From Streptomyces canus (GTDB lineage Bacteria > Actinomycetota > Actinomycetes > Streptomycetales > Streptomycetaceae), in contig NZ_KQ948671.1 in NCBI RefSeq assembly GCF_001514145.1, positions 168,282 to 232,281 of the forward strand: DNA of 64,000 nucleotides, written 5' to 3'. Both the position numbers and the translations under genes were made by a program. Below, piece by piece: positions 35,682 through 44,600 of this stretch; positions within the stretch are counted from its first letter, which is position 1, and every line of letters begins with the position of its first letter. The notes beneath the pieces are model-generated. The model ran no database searches. It was not told the origin of the DNA and worked only from the letters and a program-made list of their open reading frames with translations.

Positions 35682-36502
35682 CCACCGCCCTGCGCCGCTA
35701 CCCGGTCCTGATCGCCCTGTGCATCGCGGCCCTGTTCATGATCGTGCCGTTCCTGATCGTCACGGTCAACGCCTTCAAGTCGCCCACGGAGTACGCCCAG
35801 AACGGCCCCCTCAGCCTCCCCGACGGCCTGTACACGACCGGCATCAAGGACTTCTGGGAACGGGTCGACTTCGGGCAGAAGCTGGTCAACTCGGTCCTGA
35901 TCAGCGGCTCGGTGGCGGTACTGGCCGTGATCCTGTCCGTCCTGAACGCCTACGCGATCGGCATCGGCCGCATCAAGGGCCGGACCTGGGTGCTCGCCTT
36001 CTTCGTCCTCGCCAACATGCTGCCGCAGGAGGCGCTGGTCTACCCGGTCTACTACCTGAGCAAGGAAGTCGGCCTCTACGACACGAGGTTGAGCGTGATC
36101 ATCGTGTTCACGGTGATCCAGGCGGCGTTCGGCACGTATCTGCTCTCCGCGGTCCTCGGCCAGTTCCCCCGCGAGATCCTGGAGGCGGCCCGCATCGACG
36201 GCGCCAACCGGTGGCAGGTCCTGTGGCGGATCGTCGTCCCCGTCAGCCGCCCCACCCTCGGTGTGCTGCTGGTCTTCTTCTTCATCTGGACCTGGAACGA
36301 GTTCCTGCTCCCCCTGGTCATGCTGATCTCCAACGACAACCAGACGGTGTCGGTGGCCCTCGGCGTCCTCCAGGGCCAGCGCCTGATGGACGCCACGATG
36401 ACCAACGCGGCCGCCCTGCTGGGCGTTCTGCCCGCGATCGTGTTCTTCCTCGTCTTCCAGCGAACCCTCACCCGCGGTATCGCCGTGGGTGCCGTGAAGT
36501 AA
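35678..36502 (+). CDS. Sugar ABC transporter permease (MalG type)
   Basis: A 274-residue permease with six helices and the EAA loop ILEAARIDGANRWQVLWRIV plus VPVSRPTLGV. Start ATG 35678 overlaps the previous stop by four bases. It completes the membrane channel of the importer. No ATPase gene lies in the operon; family knowledge of Streptomyces (MsiK energising several CUT1 importers) makes a shared ATPase likely. Confidence 0.9.
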   Translation: MTTALRRYPVLIALCIAALFMIVPFLIVTVNAFKSPTEYAQNGPLSLPDGLYTTGIKDFWERVDFGQKLVNSVLISGSVAVLAVILSVLNAYAIGIGRIKGRTWVLAFFVLANMLPQEALVYPVYYLSKEVGLYDTRLSVIIVFTVIQAAFGTYLLSAVLGQFPREILEAARIDGANRWQVLWRIVVPVSRPTLGVLLVFFFIWTWNEFLLPLVMLISNDNQTVSVALGVLQGQRLMDATMTNAAALLGVLPAIVFFLVFQRTLTRGIAVGAVK

Positions 36503-36513
36503 GGACCCCCCAC

Positions 36514-38763
36514 GTGAAGTTCACCGACGGCTACTGGTTGCTGCGCGAGGGCGTCACCGCGGCGCATCCGGCCCAGGTCCACGAGGTCGCCGCATCGGAC
36601 GGCCGGCTGGACATCCTCGCGCCGACCCAGCCCATCCGCCGCCGCGGCGACCTGTTGAAGGGACCGGTCGTGACGATCAGCGCCCATGCCCCGATACCCG
36701 ACGTCATCGGCGTCACCTTCACCCACTTCGAGGGCGAGCAGCCGCAGGGGCCCCAGTTCGACGTCCGTAAAGAGGACTTCACGGCTCACACGGAGTACGA
36801 CGAGGAGCACGCCACCCTCACCTCCGGCGCGCTGTCGGTCCGGGTGGCCCGCACGGACACCTGGCAGGTCGACTTCCTCGCGGGCGGCCGGCTGCTGACC
36901 GGCAGCGGCCCCAAGGGCATGGGCATCATGCGGGACGCGTCGGGCGCCCACTACCTGCGCGAGCAGCTGGGTCTCGGCGTGGGCACCTCGGTGTACGGCC
37001 TCGGCGAACGCTTCGGGCCGCTGGTGAAGAACGGCCAGGTCGTCGACATCTGGAACGCCGACGGCGGCACGGCCACCGAACAGGCCTACAAGAACGTCCC
37101 GTTCTACCTGACGGACGCGGGCTACGGCGTCTTCGTCGACCACCCGGGCAAGGTCTCCTTCGAGGTGGGCTCGGAAGCGGTCTCGCGGGTGCAGTTCAGC
37201 GCCGAGACCCAGGAGTTGACGTACTACGTCATCTACGGCCCGAGCCCGAAGGAGATCATCCGCAAGTACACGGCCCTCACCGGCCGCCCGGCCCTCCCGC
37301 CCGCCTGGTCCTTCGGTCTGTGGCTGTCGACGTCCTTCACGACGTCGTACGACGAGGAGACGGTGACGTCGTTCATCGAGGGCATGCGGGAGCGCGATCT
37401 GCCCCTGTCCGTCTTCCACTTCGACTGCTTCTGGATGCGCGAGTTCAACTGGTGCGACTTCCAGTGGGACCCGCGGGTCTTCCCCGACCCGGAGGGCATG
37501 CTCGCGCGGTTGCACGCCCGTGGCCTCAGGGTCTCGGCATGGATCAATCCGTACATCGCCCAGCGATCTCCCCTGTTCGCGGAGGGCAAGGCGCTCGGCC
37601 ATCTCCTGAAGCGCCCCGACGGCAGCGTGTGGCAGTGGGACCTGTGGCAGCCCGGCATGGCCCTGGTCGACTTCACGAGCCCGGCCGCCCGCGACTGGTA
37701 CGCCGCCAAGCTGGAGGCTCTCCTCGCGCAGGGCGTCGACTGCTTCAAGACCGACTTCGGCGAGCGCGTGCCGCTGGACGTGGAGTGGTCCGACGGCTCG
37801 GACCCGGAGCGGATGCACAACTACTACACCTACCTCTACAACCGGACCGTCTTCGACGTGCTGCGCAAGCACCGCGGCGAGGAGGAGGCGGTGGTCTTCG
37901 CCCGCTCGGCGACCGCGGGCAGCCAGCAGTTCCCGGTGCACTGGGGCGGCGACTGCGAGGCGACCTACGAGTCGATGGCCGAGTCGCTGCGCGGGGGGCT
38001 GTCGTTGGGCCTGTCCGGCTTCGGCTTCTGGAGCCACGACATCGGCGGCTTCGAGGGCACCCCGACACCGGCGCTGTTCAAGCGCTGGCTGGCCTTCGGA
38101 CTTCTCTCCTCCCACAGCCGCCTGCACGGCAGCTCCTCCTACCGGGTGCCGTGGCTGTTCGACGAGGAATCCGTGGACGTGCTGCGGCACTTCACCCGCC
38201 TCAAGCTGAGGCTCATGCCGTATCTCTACGAGGCCGCGCGCACCGCCCACGCCGAGGGCGTGCCGGTGATGCGGGCGACGGTCCTGGAGTTCCCGGACGA
38301 TCCCGGGTGCGCGCATCTGGAGCGGCAGTACATGCTCGGCCCCGACCTGATGGTGGCGCCGGTGTTCAACGACGAGGGCGAGGTCTCCTACTACGTCCCC
38401 GAGGGCACGTGGACCCACTTCGTGACCGGCGAGACGGTGACCGGGCCGCGCTGGATACGCGAGAAGCATGACTTCCTGAGCGTGCCGCTGCTGGTCAGGC
38501 CGGGCGCGGTGCTCCCGGTGGGAGCGGTGGACGACCGGCCCGACTACGACCACGCCGACGGGGTGACCCTGCGGGCGTACGGCCTCGGGCGGGGCGAGCA
38601 GGTCACGGTGCGGGTCGGCGAGGTGGCCTTCACCGTCGTACGCGAAGGGGACACGCTGCGGGCGTCCTGCGGTGACCCGTCGGCTCCCTGGGGGCTGGCC
38701 GCGGGCGGGCGCGAGGCGCGGGCGCGGGCCGGGACCGGCTTTCTCTCCCTGGAGCTGGGCTGA
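36514..38763 (+). CDS. yicI: GH31 alpha-xylosidase (YicI-like)
   Basis: A 749-residue cytoplasmic glycoside hydrolase with no signal peptide. It has the GH31 barrel with an N-terminal beta-sandwich (about 1-240). The alpha-xylosidase hallmark FHFDCFWMREFNWCDFQWD is at about 303-321. The nucleophile motif is FKTDFGERVP (aspartate near 412), and the acid/base is in HWGGDCEATYESM (aspartate near 478). The aromatic residues around the -1 site match E. coli YicI, which favours alpha-1,6-xylosides over alpha-glucosides. GTG at 36514 follows AAGGA. It would trim alpha-xylosyl units from imported oligosaccharides. Its stop overlaps the lacI start by one base (TGATG). Confidence 0.92.
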   Translation: MKFTDGYWLLREGVTAAHPAQVHEVAASDGRLDILAPTQPIRRRGDLLKGPVVTISAHAPIPDVIGVTFTHFEGEQPQGPQFDVRKEDFTAHTEYDEEHATLTSGALSVRVARTDTWQVDFLAGGRLLTGSGPKGMGIMRDASGAHYLREQLGLGVGTSVYGLGERFGPLVKNGQVVDIWNADGGTATEQAYKNVPFYLTDAGYGVFVDHPGKVSFEVGSEAVSRVQFSAETQELTYYVIYGPSPKEIIRKYTALTGRPALPPAWSFGLWLSTSFTTSYDEETVTSFIEGMRERDLPLSVFHFDCFWMREFNWCDFQWDPRVFPDPEGMLARLHARGLRVSAWINPYIAQRSPLFAEGKALGHLLKRPDGSVWQWDLWQPGMALVDFTSPAARDWYAAKLEALLAQGVDCFKTDFGERVPLDVEWSDGSDPERMHNYYTYLYNRTVFDVLRKHRGEEEAVVFARSATAGSQQFPVHWGGDCEATYESMAESLRGGLSLGLSGFGFWSHDIGGFEGTPTPALFKRWLAFGLLSSHSRLHGSSSYRVPWLFDEESVDVLRHFTRLKLRLMPYLYEAARTAHAEGVPVMRATVLEFPDDPGCAHLERQYMLGPDLMVAPVFNDEGEVSYYVPEGTWTHFVTGETVTGPRWIREKHDFLSVPLLVRPGAVLPVGAVDDRPDYDHADGVTLRAYGLGRGEQVTVRVGEVAFTVVREGDTLRASCGDPSAPWGLAAGGREARARAGTGFLSLELG

Positions 38764-39767
38764 TGGTGAAGATCACCGATGTGGCGCGGCGGGCCGGGGT
38801 CTCCCCCAGCACCGTCTCCTACGCCCTCAGCGGCAAGCGCCCGATCTCCGAGGAGACCCGGCAGCGGGTCGAGGACGCCATCCGCGAGCTGGGCTACCGC
38901 CCGCACGCGGGCGCCCGTGCCCTGGCCGGCCGACGGTCGAACGTGCTGGCGCTGGTCGTGCCCTTGAGGTCCGGGATCCACGTGCCGACCGTGATGCAGT
39001 TCGCGGTGTCGGTGGTGACGACGGCCCGGCGGTACGACCACGATGTGCTGCTGCTGACCCAGGACGAGGGCGAGCACGGACTGACGCGGGTCGCGGACAC
39101 GGCACTGGTGGACGCGCTGATCGTGATGGACGTCCAACTGGACGATCCCCGGCTCCCGTTGCTGCGCACCCTGGACCTGCCGTCGGTGCTGATCGGCTTC
39201 CCCGTCTCCTCGGAGGGTCTGACCTGCGTCGACCTCGACTTCAGGGCGGCGGGCGAGGCGTGCGTGGAGCATCTGGCGCGGCTGGGCCACCGGGTGGTGG
39301 CCCTCGTCGGCTCCCCGCCGGAGGTCTACGTCCGGCAGACCGCCTTCGCCCAGAGCGTGGTCCAGGGCTTCACGGCCGCCGCGGACCGCTGCGGGATGTC
39401 GTCGACGGTCCATCCCTGCGAGCCGGATGCCGCCCGCGAGGTGGCCGAACAACTCCTGCGCGAGCAACCTGCGCTGACAGGAGTGGTCGTCCACAACGAA
39501 CCCCTGCTGCAGCCCTTGGTCGACGCCTTCGAGCAACTGGGCCTACGCGTCCCGGCCGACCTGTCGGTCACCGCGATCTGCCCCGACGAACTGGCCGAGT
39601 CGGTCCGCGTCCCGATCACCTCGGTGGCGCTGCCGTCGGCGGAGGTGGGCGCGCGAGCGGTCGAGCTCCTGATGAAGAAGCTGGACGGGACGGCCGTACC
39701 GGAGTCGACACTGCTGCCGCCGCGGATGACGGAACGGGCGAGTACGGGGCGGCGGACGGTTGCCTGA
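38763..39767 (+). CDS. LacI-family repressor
   Basis: A 334-residue LacI/GalR regulator. The DNA-binding helix-turn-helix and hinge cover residues 1-60 (VKITDVARRAGVSPSTVSYA, RVEDAIRELGYRPHAGARAL). A periplasmic-binding-like effector domain follows (SNVLALVVPLRSGIHVPTVM, DALIVMDVQ, VALVGSPPEVYVRQTAFAQS, GLRVPADLSVTAI). It is the last gene of the operon, with a one-base stop/start overlap after the alpha-xylosidase gene, so it should be co-transcribed and self-limiting. The palindrome TCGAAGCGCTTCGA before the operon fits its family. Its last 442 bases are overlapped by an antisense reading frame. Confidence 0.92.
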   Translation: MVKITDVARRAGVSPSTVSYALSGKRPISEETRQRVEDAIRELGYRPHAGARALAGRRSNVLALVVPLRSGIHVPTVMQFAVSVVTTARRYDHDVLLLTQDEGEHGLTRVADTALVDALIVMDVQLDDPRLPLLRTLDLPSVLIGFPVSSEGLTCVDLDFRAAGEACVEHLARLGHRVVALVGSPPEVYVRQTAFAQSVVQGFTAAADRCGMSSTVHPCEPDAAREVAEQLLREQPALTGVVVHNEPLLQPLVDAFEQLGLRVPADLSVTAICPDELAESVRVPITSVALPSAEVGARAVELLMKKLDGTAVPESTLLPPRMTERASTGRRTVA

Positions 39768-40465
39768 GGCGTCCCCCAGGCGAGTCCGCCATAGGTGACG
39801 GTCCTGGCCGGGCCCGCTTCACGAGCCAGGCGCTCGGCCAGGTCACGGCCCCGCAGGTCCAGTTCCCCGCGCCTCGCGTCGTCCTTCGTGTCGTCCCTGT
39901 CGTTCAGGTACCGCTCCATGCCGGCGTCGAAGTCGGCCGCCCACCTGTACAGGTCCGCGACCAGTTCGTCGGACAGGTCCAGCCCGGCGGCGGGGTCGTC
40001 CGGAGCGAAGTCCCCGAACCCCTCCGCGCGGAGCGGGTGCCACTTGTACTCGCCCTCGACGGTGACGCGGAGCGGGTACGGAGGCGTGTCGTGCTCGTCG
40101 AGGGACCAGTGCAGTCGCCGGCACCCCCAGCAGACGAACTTGTCGGTGGCGTACGCGTCGTCCCAGTACCGCACGACCCACTCTGGCCCGAGGTACCGGG
40201 CCAGCGACTGGGCGACCTCCAGCCCCCGCTTCGCGTACCCGCGCAGTTTCTGACGGGACGTCGCCCCTCCCCCCGGGCGGGCCCGCGACCACGATGTCAG
40301 CTGCTCGGCCAGGGACCCGGTCAGCCCGAGCCCGGGGTCGTCGAGCGGCAGGGAACGGGTGAACCGGGAGAGGCCGTCGGCGCCCTCCTCGTCCGCGAGA
40401 TACAGCGGTGAGTCGGCGCCCCGCGCACGGACGAGCAGATGGCGTGGTGTGCGCATCGAGGTCAT
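39326..40465 (-). CDS. Conserved hypothetical protein with read-through C-terminus over lacI
   Basis: A 379-residue frame. Residues 1 to about 230 look genuine: MRTPRHLLVRARGADSPLYL, YLGPEWVVRYWDDAYATDKF, a CWGCRRLHW cysteine pair and DLYRWAADFDAGMERYLNDR. I do not recognise a function. From about residue 233 the frame runs through the lacI 3' end in antisense and becomes Ser/Arg/Thr-rich with no fold signature (for example SSVDSGTAVPSSFFIRSSTA). The likely history is that the natural end, with its stop codon, was removed when the sugar operon arrived. The first ATG at 40465 is used; another lies three codons on. The protein may still fold from its N-terminal part, or be inactive. Confidence 0.6.
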   Translation of the reverse strand: MTSMRTPRHLLVRARGADSPLYLADEEGADGLSRFTRSLPLDDPGLGLTGSLAEQLTSWSRARPGGGATSRQKLRGYAKRGLEVAQSLARYLGPEWVVRYWDDAYATDKFVCWGCRRLHWSLDEHDTPPYPLRVTVEGEYKWHPLRAEGFGDFAPDDPAAGLDLSDELVADLYRWAADFDAGMERYLNDRDDTKDDARRGELDLRGRDLAERLAREAGPARTVTYGGLAWGTPQATVRRPVLARSVIRGGSSVDSGTAVPSSFFIRSSTARAPTSADGSATEVIGTRTDSASSSGQIAVTDRSAGTRRPSCSKASTKGCSRGSLWTTTPVSAGCSRRSCSATSRAASGSQGWTVDDIPQRSAAAVKPWTTLWAKAVCRT

Positions 40466-40523
40466 GCGGGGTTCGCTTCCACGACGGTTACGAGAATCTC
40501 GGGATCACCCTATCGTGGGAATT

Positions 40524-40931
40524 ATGACCGCCCGCGTCTATTTGAAGCCGCCCTGGATGCAGCGCCACATAGCCAACCGGCTGGTCCCGTTGTTCCAGCG
40601 GTCGATGATCTCCCGCCTCACCGTCATAGGCCGCCGCTCCGGTCGCGAGCGCACGGTCCCGGTGGCCGTCCTGGACCACGAGGGCGAGCGCTACCTCGTC
40701 TCCTACCGCGGTCTCAGCGACTGGGCCCTCAACCTGCGTGCCACCCCCGAGGCCCGCCTCACCACCGGCGGCCGCACCGAGACGATCACCGTGGAGGAGG
40801 TCCCGGAACCCGACCGCCCACCGCTGCTCGCCGCCTATCGCGAACGCTACGGCGGCATGCCCACGGTCTCCGGCGTCCTCGACGCCCTGCCGGCGCCCGC
40901 GGACCATCCCGTCTTCCGCATCCGCGCATGA
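40524..40931 (+). CDS. DUF385 deazaflavin (F420)-dependent nitroreductase-like protein
   Basis: A 135-residue split-barrel protein of the Ddn-like family. Family marks are MQRHIANRLVPLFQRS, the LTVIGRRSGRERTVPVAVLD strand pair (the GRRSG motif contacts the F420 tail), the YLVSYRGLSDWALNLRATPE segment, and a short C-terminal cap YRERYGG. Members bind F420H2 or heme-like cofactors and reduce quinones or nitro compounds; the substrate here is unknown. ATG 40524 follows GTGGGA. The previous gene is divergent, and a shared strong terminator stands between this gene and the immunity gene on the other side. Confidence 0.82.
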   Translation: MTARVYLKPPWMQRHIANRLVPLFQRSMISRLTVIGRRSGRERTVPVAVLDHEGERYLVSYRGLSDWALNLRATPEARLTTGGRTETITVEEVPEPDRPPLLAAYRERYGGMPTVSGVLDALPAPADHPVFRIRA

Positions 40932-40934
40932 GAA

Positions 40935-40978
40935 GACGGTGCCCCTGGCGGCACCGGCCGGGCGCCAGGGGCACCGTC
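40935..40978. terminator. Bidirectional terminator
   Basis: A perfect 16-bp stem (40935-40950 and 40963-40978) with a 12-base loop, between the convergent F420-type gene (+) and the immunity gene (-). Confidence 0.88.
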
Positions 40979-40980
40979 GG

Positions 40981-41607
40981 TCACGCCACCAGGTGCTGCA
41001 CCTCCGACACCACGAACTCGCCGTACTGCAACGCCGAGCCCAGTGCCGCGAGCCGGGCGTAGTGCTCCGGCGAGAGCGCCGCGCCGGACGCGGTGCCGAT
41101 CTGTTGCATCGCCCGCAGCAGCAGGCGGAACGCGAGGTCCGGTGTGCAGCGGCGGGCGCACTCGGTCAGCGCCCGCCCGACCTCGTCCGGCAGGAAGTCC
41201 GCCGCCTTGATCTCGGCAAGGACCGTGTCGGCCAGTTCCACGCCGTCCCACTCGGCGGGGACGGCGGCGGCCACATCGCCCCCGGCGTGCCGGGACAGCC
41301 AGGTGTCGCACAGGCCGGTGAGCGTCTCCATCCACCGCGTTCCCGAGGTGACACCGGTACGCCCTCCGGAGAAGAAGGACGGCCCGGCCTCCGTGCCGGC
41401 CAGCCACAGCGCCTCGATCGTCGCCGAGGGCAGGCGCAGCAGCAGCGCCGCGTCCCGCCGGACCGCGACGACGCTCTCCGGGTCCAGTTCGTCCCAGAGG
41501 TGGTAGCCGACCGCATCGGCGGCCGTGGGCCCGTGATGGGTCCAGTCCGCGTGGAACATGCTCATCAGCCAGGTCACACCGAAGTCGGACTCATCGCTGC
41601 TTCGCAC
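40981..41607 (-). CDS. CdiI-like contact-dependent inhibition immunity protein
   Basis: A 208-residue soluble acidic protein following the RNase A-type toxin gene by 23 bases. The N-terminus FGVTWLMSMFHADWTHHGP, followed by DAVGYHLWDELDPESVV, resembles the FHxDW signature of CdiI-type immunity proteins that guard against RNase A-like CdiA tips. No signal peptide, as needed for cytosolic protection. GTG at 41605-41607 is preceded by GGAGGTGAAGGA. The region beyond residue 70 (ETLTGLCDTWLSRHAGGDV, LFRLLLRAMQQ-like helices) has no further match I can name. Function is inferred mainly from position plus the N-terminal signature. Confidence 0.72.
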   Translation of the reverse strand: MRSSDESDFGVTWLMSMFHADWTHHGPTAADAVGYHLWDELDPESVVAVRRDAALLLRLPSATIEALWLAGTEAGPSFFSGGRTGVTSGTRWMETLTGLCDTWLSRHAGGDVAAAVPAEWDGVELADTVLAEIKAADFLPDEVGRALTECARRCTPDLAFRLLLRAMQQIGTASGAALSPEHYARLAALGSALQYGEFVVSEVQHLVA

Positions 41608-41630
41608 CGTCCTTCACCTCCCACAGGGCC

Positions 41631-44600
41631 CTATCTCGGGTACGCCGTGTGTACGTAGAACCCGTTCTTGTGTCCCTTCATCCTCTTGATAATGATCGTG
41701 TACGCGTTGCCCGCCGGCGCAGTGCTGCGATCCGCCTTGGCCACGTAACCCAGGGAATCCGCCCCGAACTTACCGGTCAGCGTCTTCTCCCGGGATGTGC
41801 CGCGGAGCCAGGTCTGGATCTCCCCCGCCTTGCTCTTCAGGCAGTCCTCCACGACCGCCTGCGCCGTGGCGAGATCCTTGAACACACCGTTGACCCCCTT
41901 TTCGGCGGCCAGTTCGAACGCCCGCTCCTCGGAGACGAACCCGGCTCCCACGCCCGCCGTGTGCTCGTCGAGAACGTGCGCCACCCCTCTGAACTCGTTC
42001 GCGTCGGCCACGAGGTTGTTGCAGTTGTGGACGAGGACCGGGGTGTTGCCTGCCACCGCGTAGAAGGTGTGCAGGCCGGACACGGTCAGGTCGTACACGG
42101 TCCGGGGTGCCACCATGTCCCGGTCGGCCACCGAGGCCACCGTGTGGGAGGTCCCGTCGGTGGTGCGCAGACGGTCACCGGCGCGCAGGTCGGACGCGAG
42201 GGTCCAACCGCGGCCGACGACGTGGAAGCGGTGACCGGGCGTGCTTGTCAGGCTTCCGCCGCCCGCCAGGGTGATGTCCAGCAGGTCCTGCGTGGGGTGC
42301 GAGAACGTGCGGGTGACCGGCTCGCCCATGGTCCACCCGGTGGCCGGGTCGGTGGCCAGGAGGAGGTCGCCGTCCCGTACGTCACGGATCGCCTTGCGTC
42401 CGCCGTCCGCGAGAACCACTTCGGTGCCACCGGGGAAGCTGTTGACCGGGCACGCCGTGCGCAGATCCTCGTACACCCGGGCGCTGCGCTCGATCTCGTT
42501 GAGCGTACGGGCGTCCACGTCCAGGGTCCGCAGCGCCTTCAGGGCGTCGGCGACCCCGACACCGGTGCGCATCGCCGCGTCCACCGCGCGGATCGCCTCG
42601 GTGACCCTCGCGATCGGCCCGCCGAGCGGCAGCCAGGTCGCGGCCCAGGCGCAGTCGCCGTAGCTGCCGCCGTCGTCGGCGCTGGTCATCTTGTGGTAGC
42701 AGCCGGTGAAGTCGCCGATGATCGAGTCGAAGATGCCCTTCCACAGATCCTTGGTCGCCTCCCACGAGGAGATGGTGACCTTCTTCTTCAGGTCCTTGAA
42801 CGGCTTGGTGGTGAGGAAGAACGTGTCCTCGGCCGGGCAGCCCGACTCGGTGGCCGGAACGTCCGGGTTGTCACAGAAGTAGTAGCTGACGGTCGCATCG
42901 AAGTGCACCTCGAACACCAGGTCGCAGGGAAGTCGCGAGCAGTCGTCCGGCAGCCGCTGCGGGTCGCCCCGCTGCTTGATGTCGTCGATGACGGAGAACA
43001 CCCCGCCGATCCCGGTGCCGGCGCCCGTCTGCACCTGGCTGTTGGCATCCTTGCGTCCGGCCTGGTCGGCCGCCTGCTGCGCCGACTCCGCGTACTTCTG
43101 CGCGTCCTTCGCCGCCTGCTCCGCCGCCGTCGCCTCCGCGTCGGCCCGGTCGGCCGCCGCGCGGGCGTCCTTGGCGGCCTGTTCGGCCTCCGCGGCGGCC
43201 GTGCGGGCGGCCTCCGCGTCCAGGGCCGCCTGGTCGGCGGAGGAGCGGGCGTCGGCCGCGTAGGTCTCGGCGCGGTCGGCCGCCTGGTCGGCGGCGGCCG
43301 CGTCCTCGGTGGCCTGGCGGTCGTACTCCTTCGCGCGGGCCAGTGAGGCCTGCGCGTCCGCCGCGTACTGGGCCGCCTCGGCGGCGTAACCCAGCGCCTC
43401 CTTCGCCGACTTGCGGGCGTCCGCCGCGAACCCGGCGGCCTCCGCGGCCAGCGTGTACGCCGCCTTGGCGTCACCGGTCGCCGCTGCCGCGAGGCTCGCC
43501 GCCTGGGCCGCGTTCTTCTGCGCGTTGGCCGCGTGTGCCTCGGCAACCGCCTGCTGCTGCTCGGCGATCGTCTTCGACGACTGGCCCGACAGCACGGCCA
43601 GGCCGGCCGCCGAGTCGGTGGTGACGTACGGCGCGCCCAGCTGGATCGCGTCGTTCGCCGGAGCCGCCACCTGCTGGGCCGCGTTGCCGGCGTCCTCCGC
43701 CGCCTGCGCGGTGGTGTAGGCGTGCCCGGCCGCGTCCGCCGCGCCCGCGACCGCCTTGGCGGCCTCGGCCTTCGCCGCGTCGGCCTGCTTCATGGCGTCG
43801 ACGGCGTGCTTCTCCGCCTCGTCGGCCAGTTTGACCGCGGTACGGGCGGCGGAGGCCGAGGCCTCGGACGCCTTGATGGCGTCGGCAGCGGCGCTGGTCG
43901 CCGTACGCACTGCCGCGTCCGCCCGGAGCTTGGCTGCCTGGGCCGCGTCCGCGTCGGAACGGGCCCGCTGGGCGGCGGCCTCCGCGCGCGTGGCGGCGGC
44001 GTCCGCGTCGGCCGCGGCCTGGGTTGCCGCGTCCGCCTCGGAGCGGGCCGAGCTCGCGGCCGACTCGGCGTCACCGGCGGCCTTGTCCGCCTCGTCGGCG
44101 GCGGCCCGGGAGTCCTTGGCGTCGGCGTCCGACTCATGGGCCTCGGCGTAGGCGTCCTTGGCGTTGGCCTTGGCGCGGGCGGCGTTGGCCTGGCTCTCGG
44201 CGTCCCACGCGTCGTCCCGCTTGCCCTTGGCGCGGTCCCGGGCGGCCTCGGCGTCCTGGCGCTTGGCGCGGGCCGTGCCCTCGGCGTTCTCCGCCCGGCC
44301 CTTGGCTTCCTGGGCGGTCTGCGCGTACCCCTGCGCGTTCTGCTTGTGCTGCGCGGCCTCGGCCTGCTTCTGCGCGGCGGTCTCCTTCTCCGCCTTCGCC
44401 GTCGCCGCCTCGGCCTCCGCCGCGAGCCGCTTGGCGTGCGCGTCGGCGGCCGCGGCCTTCGCGTCGGCCTCGGCCTTCCGCGTCTCGGCGAGCTTGGCCT
44501 TCGCGAGGTCGCGGGCGGCCTTGGCCGTCTGCGCCTGCACGGCGGCCGCGTCGGCGGCGGCCTTCGCCTGGGCCCTGGCCTCGTTCGCTGCCGCGGTACG

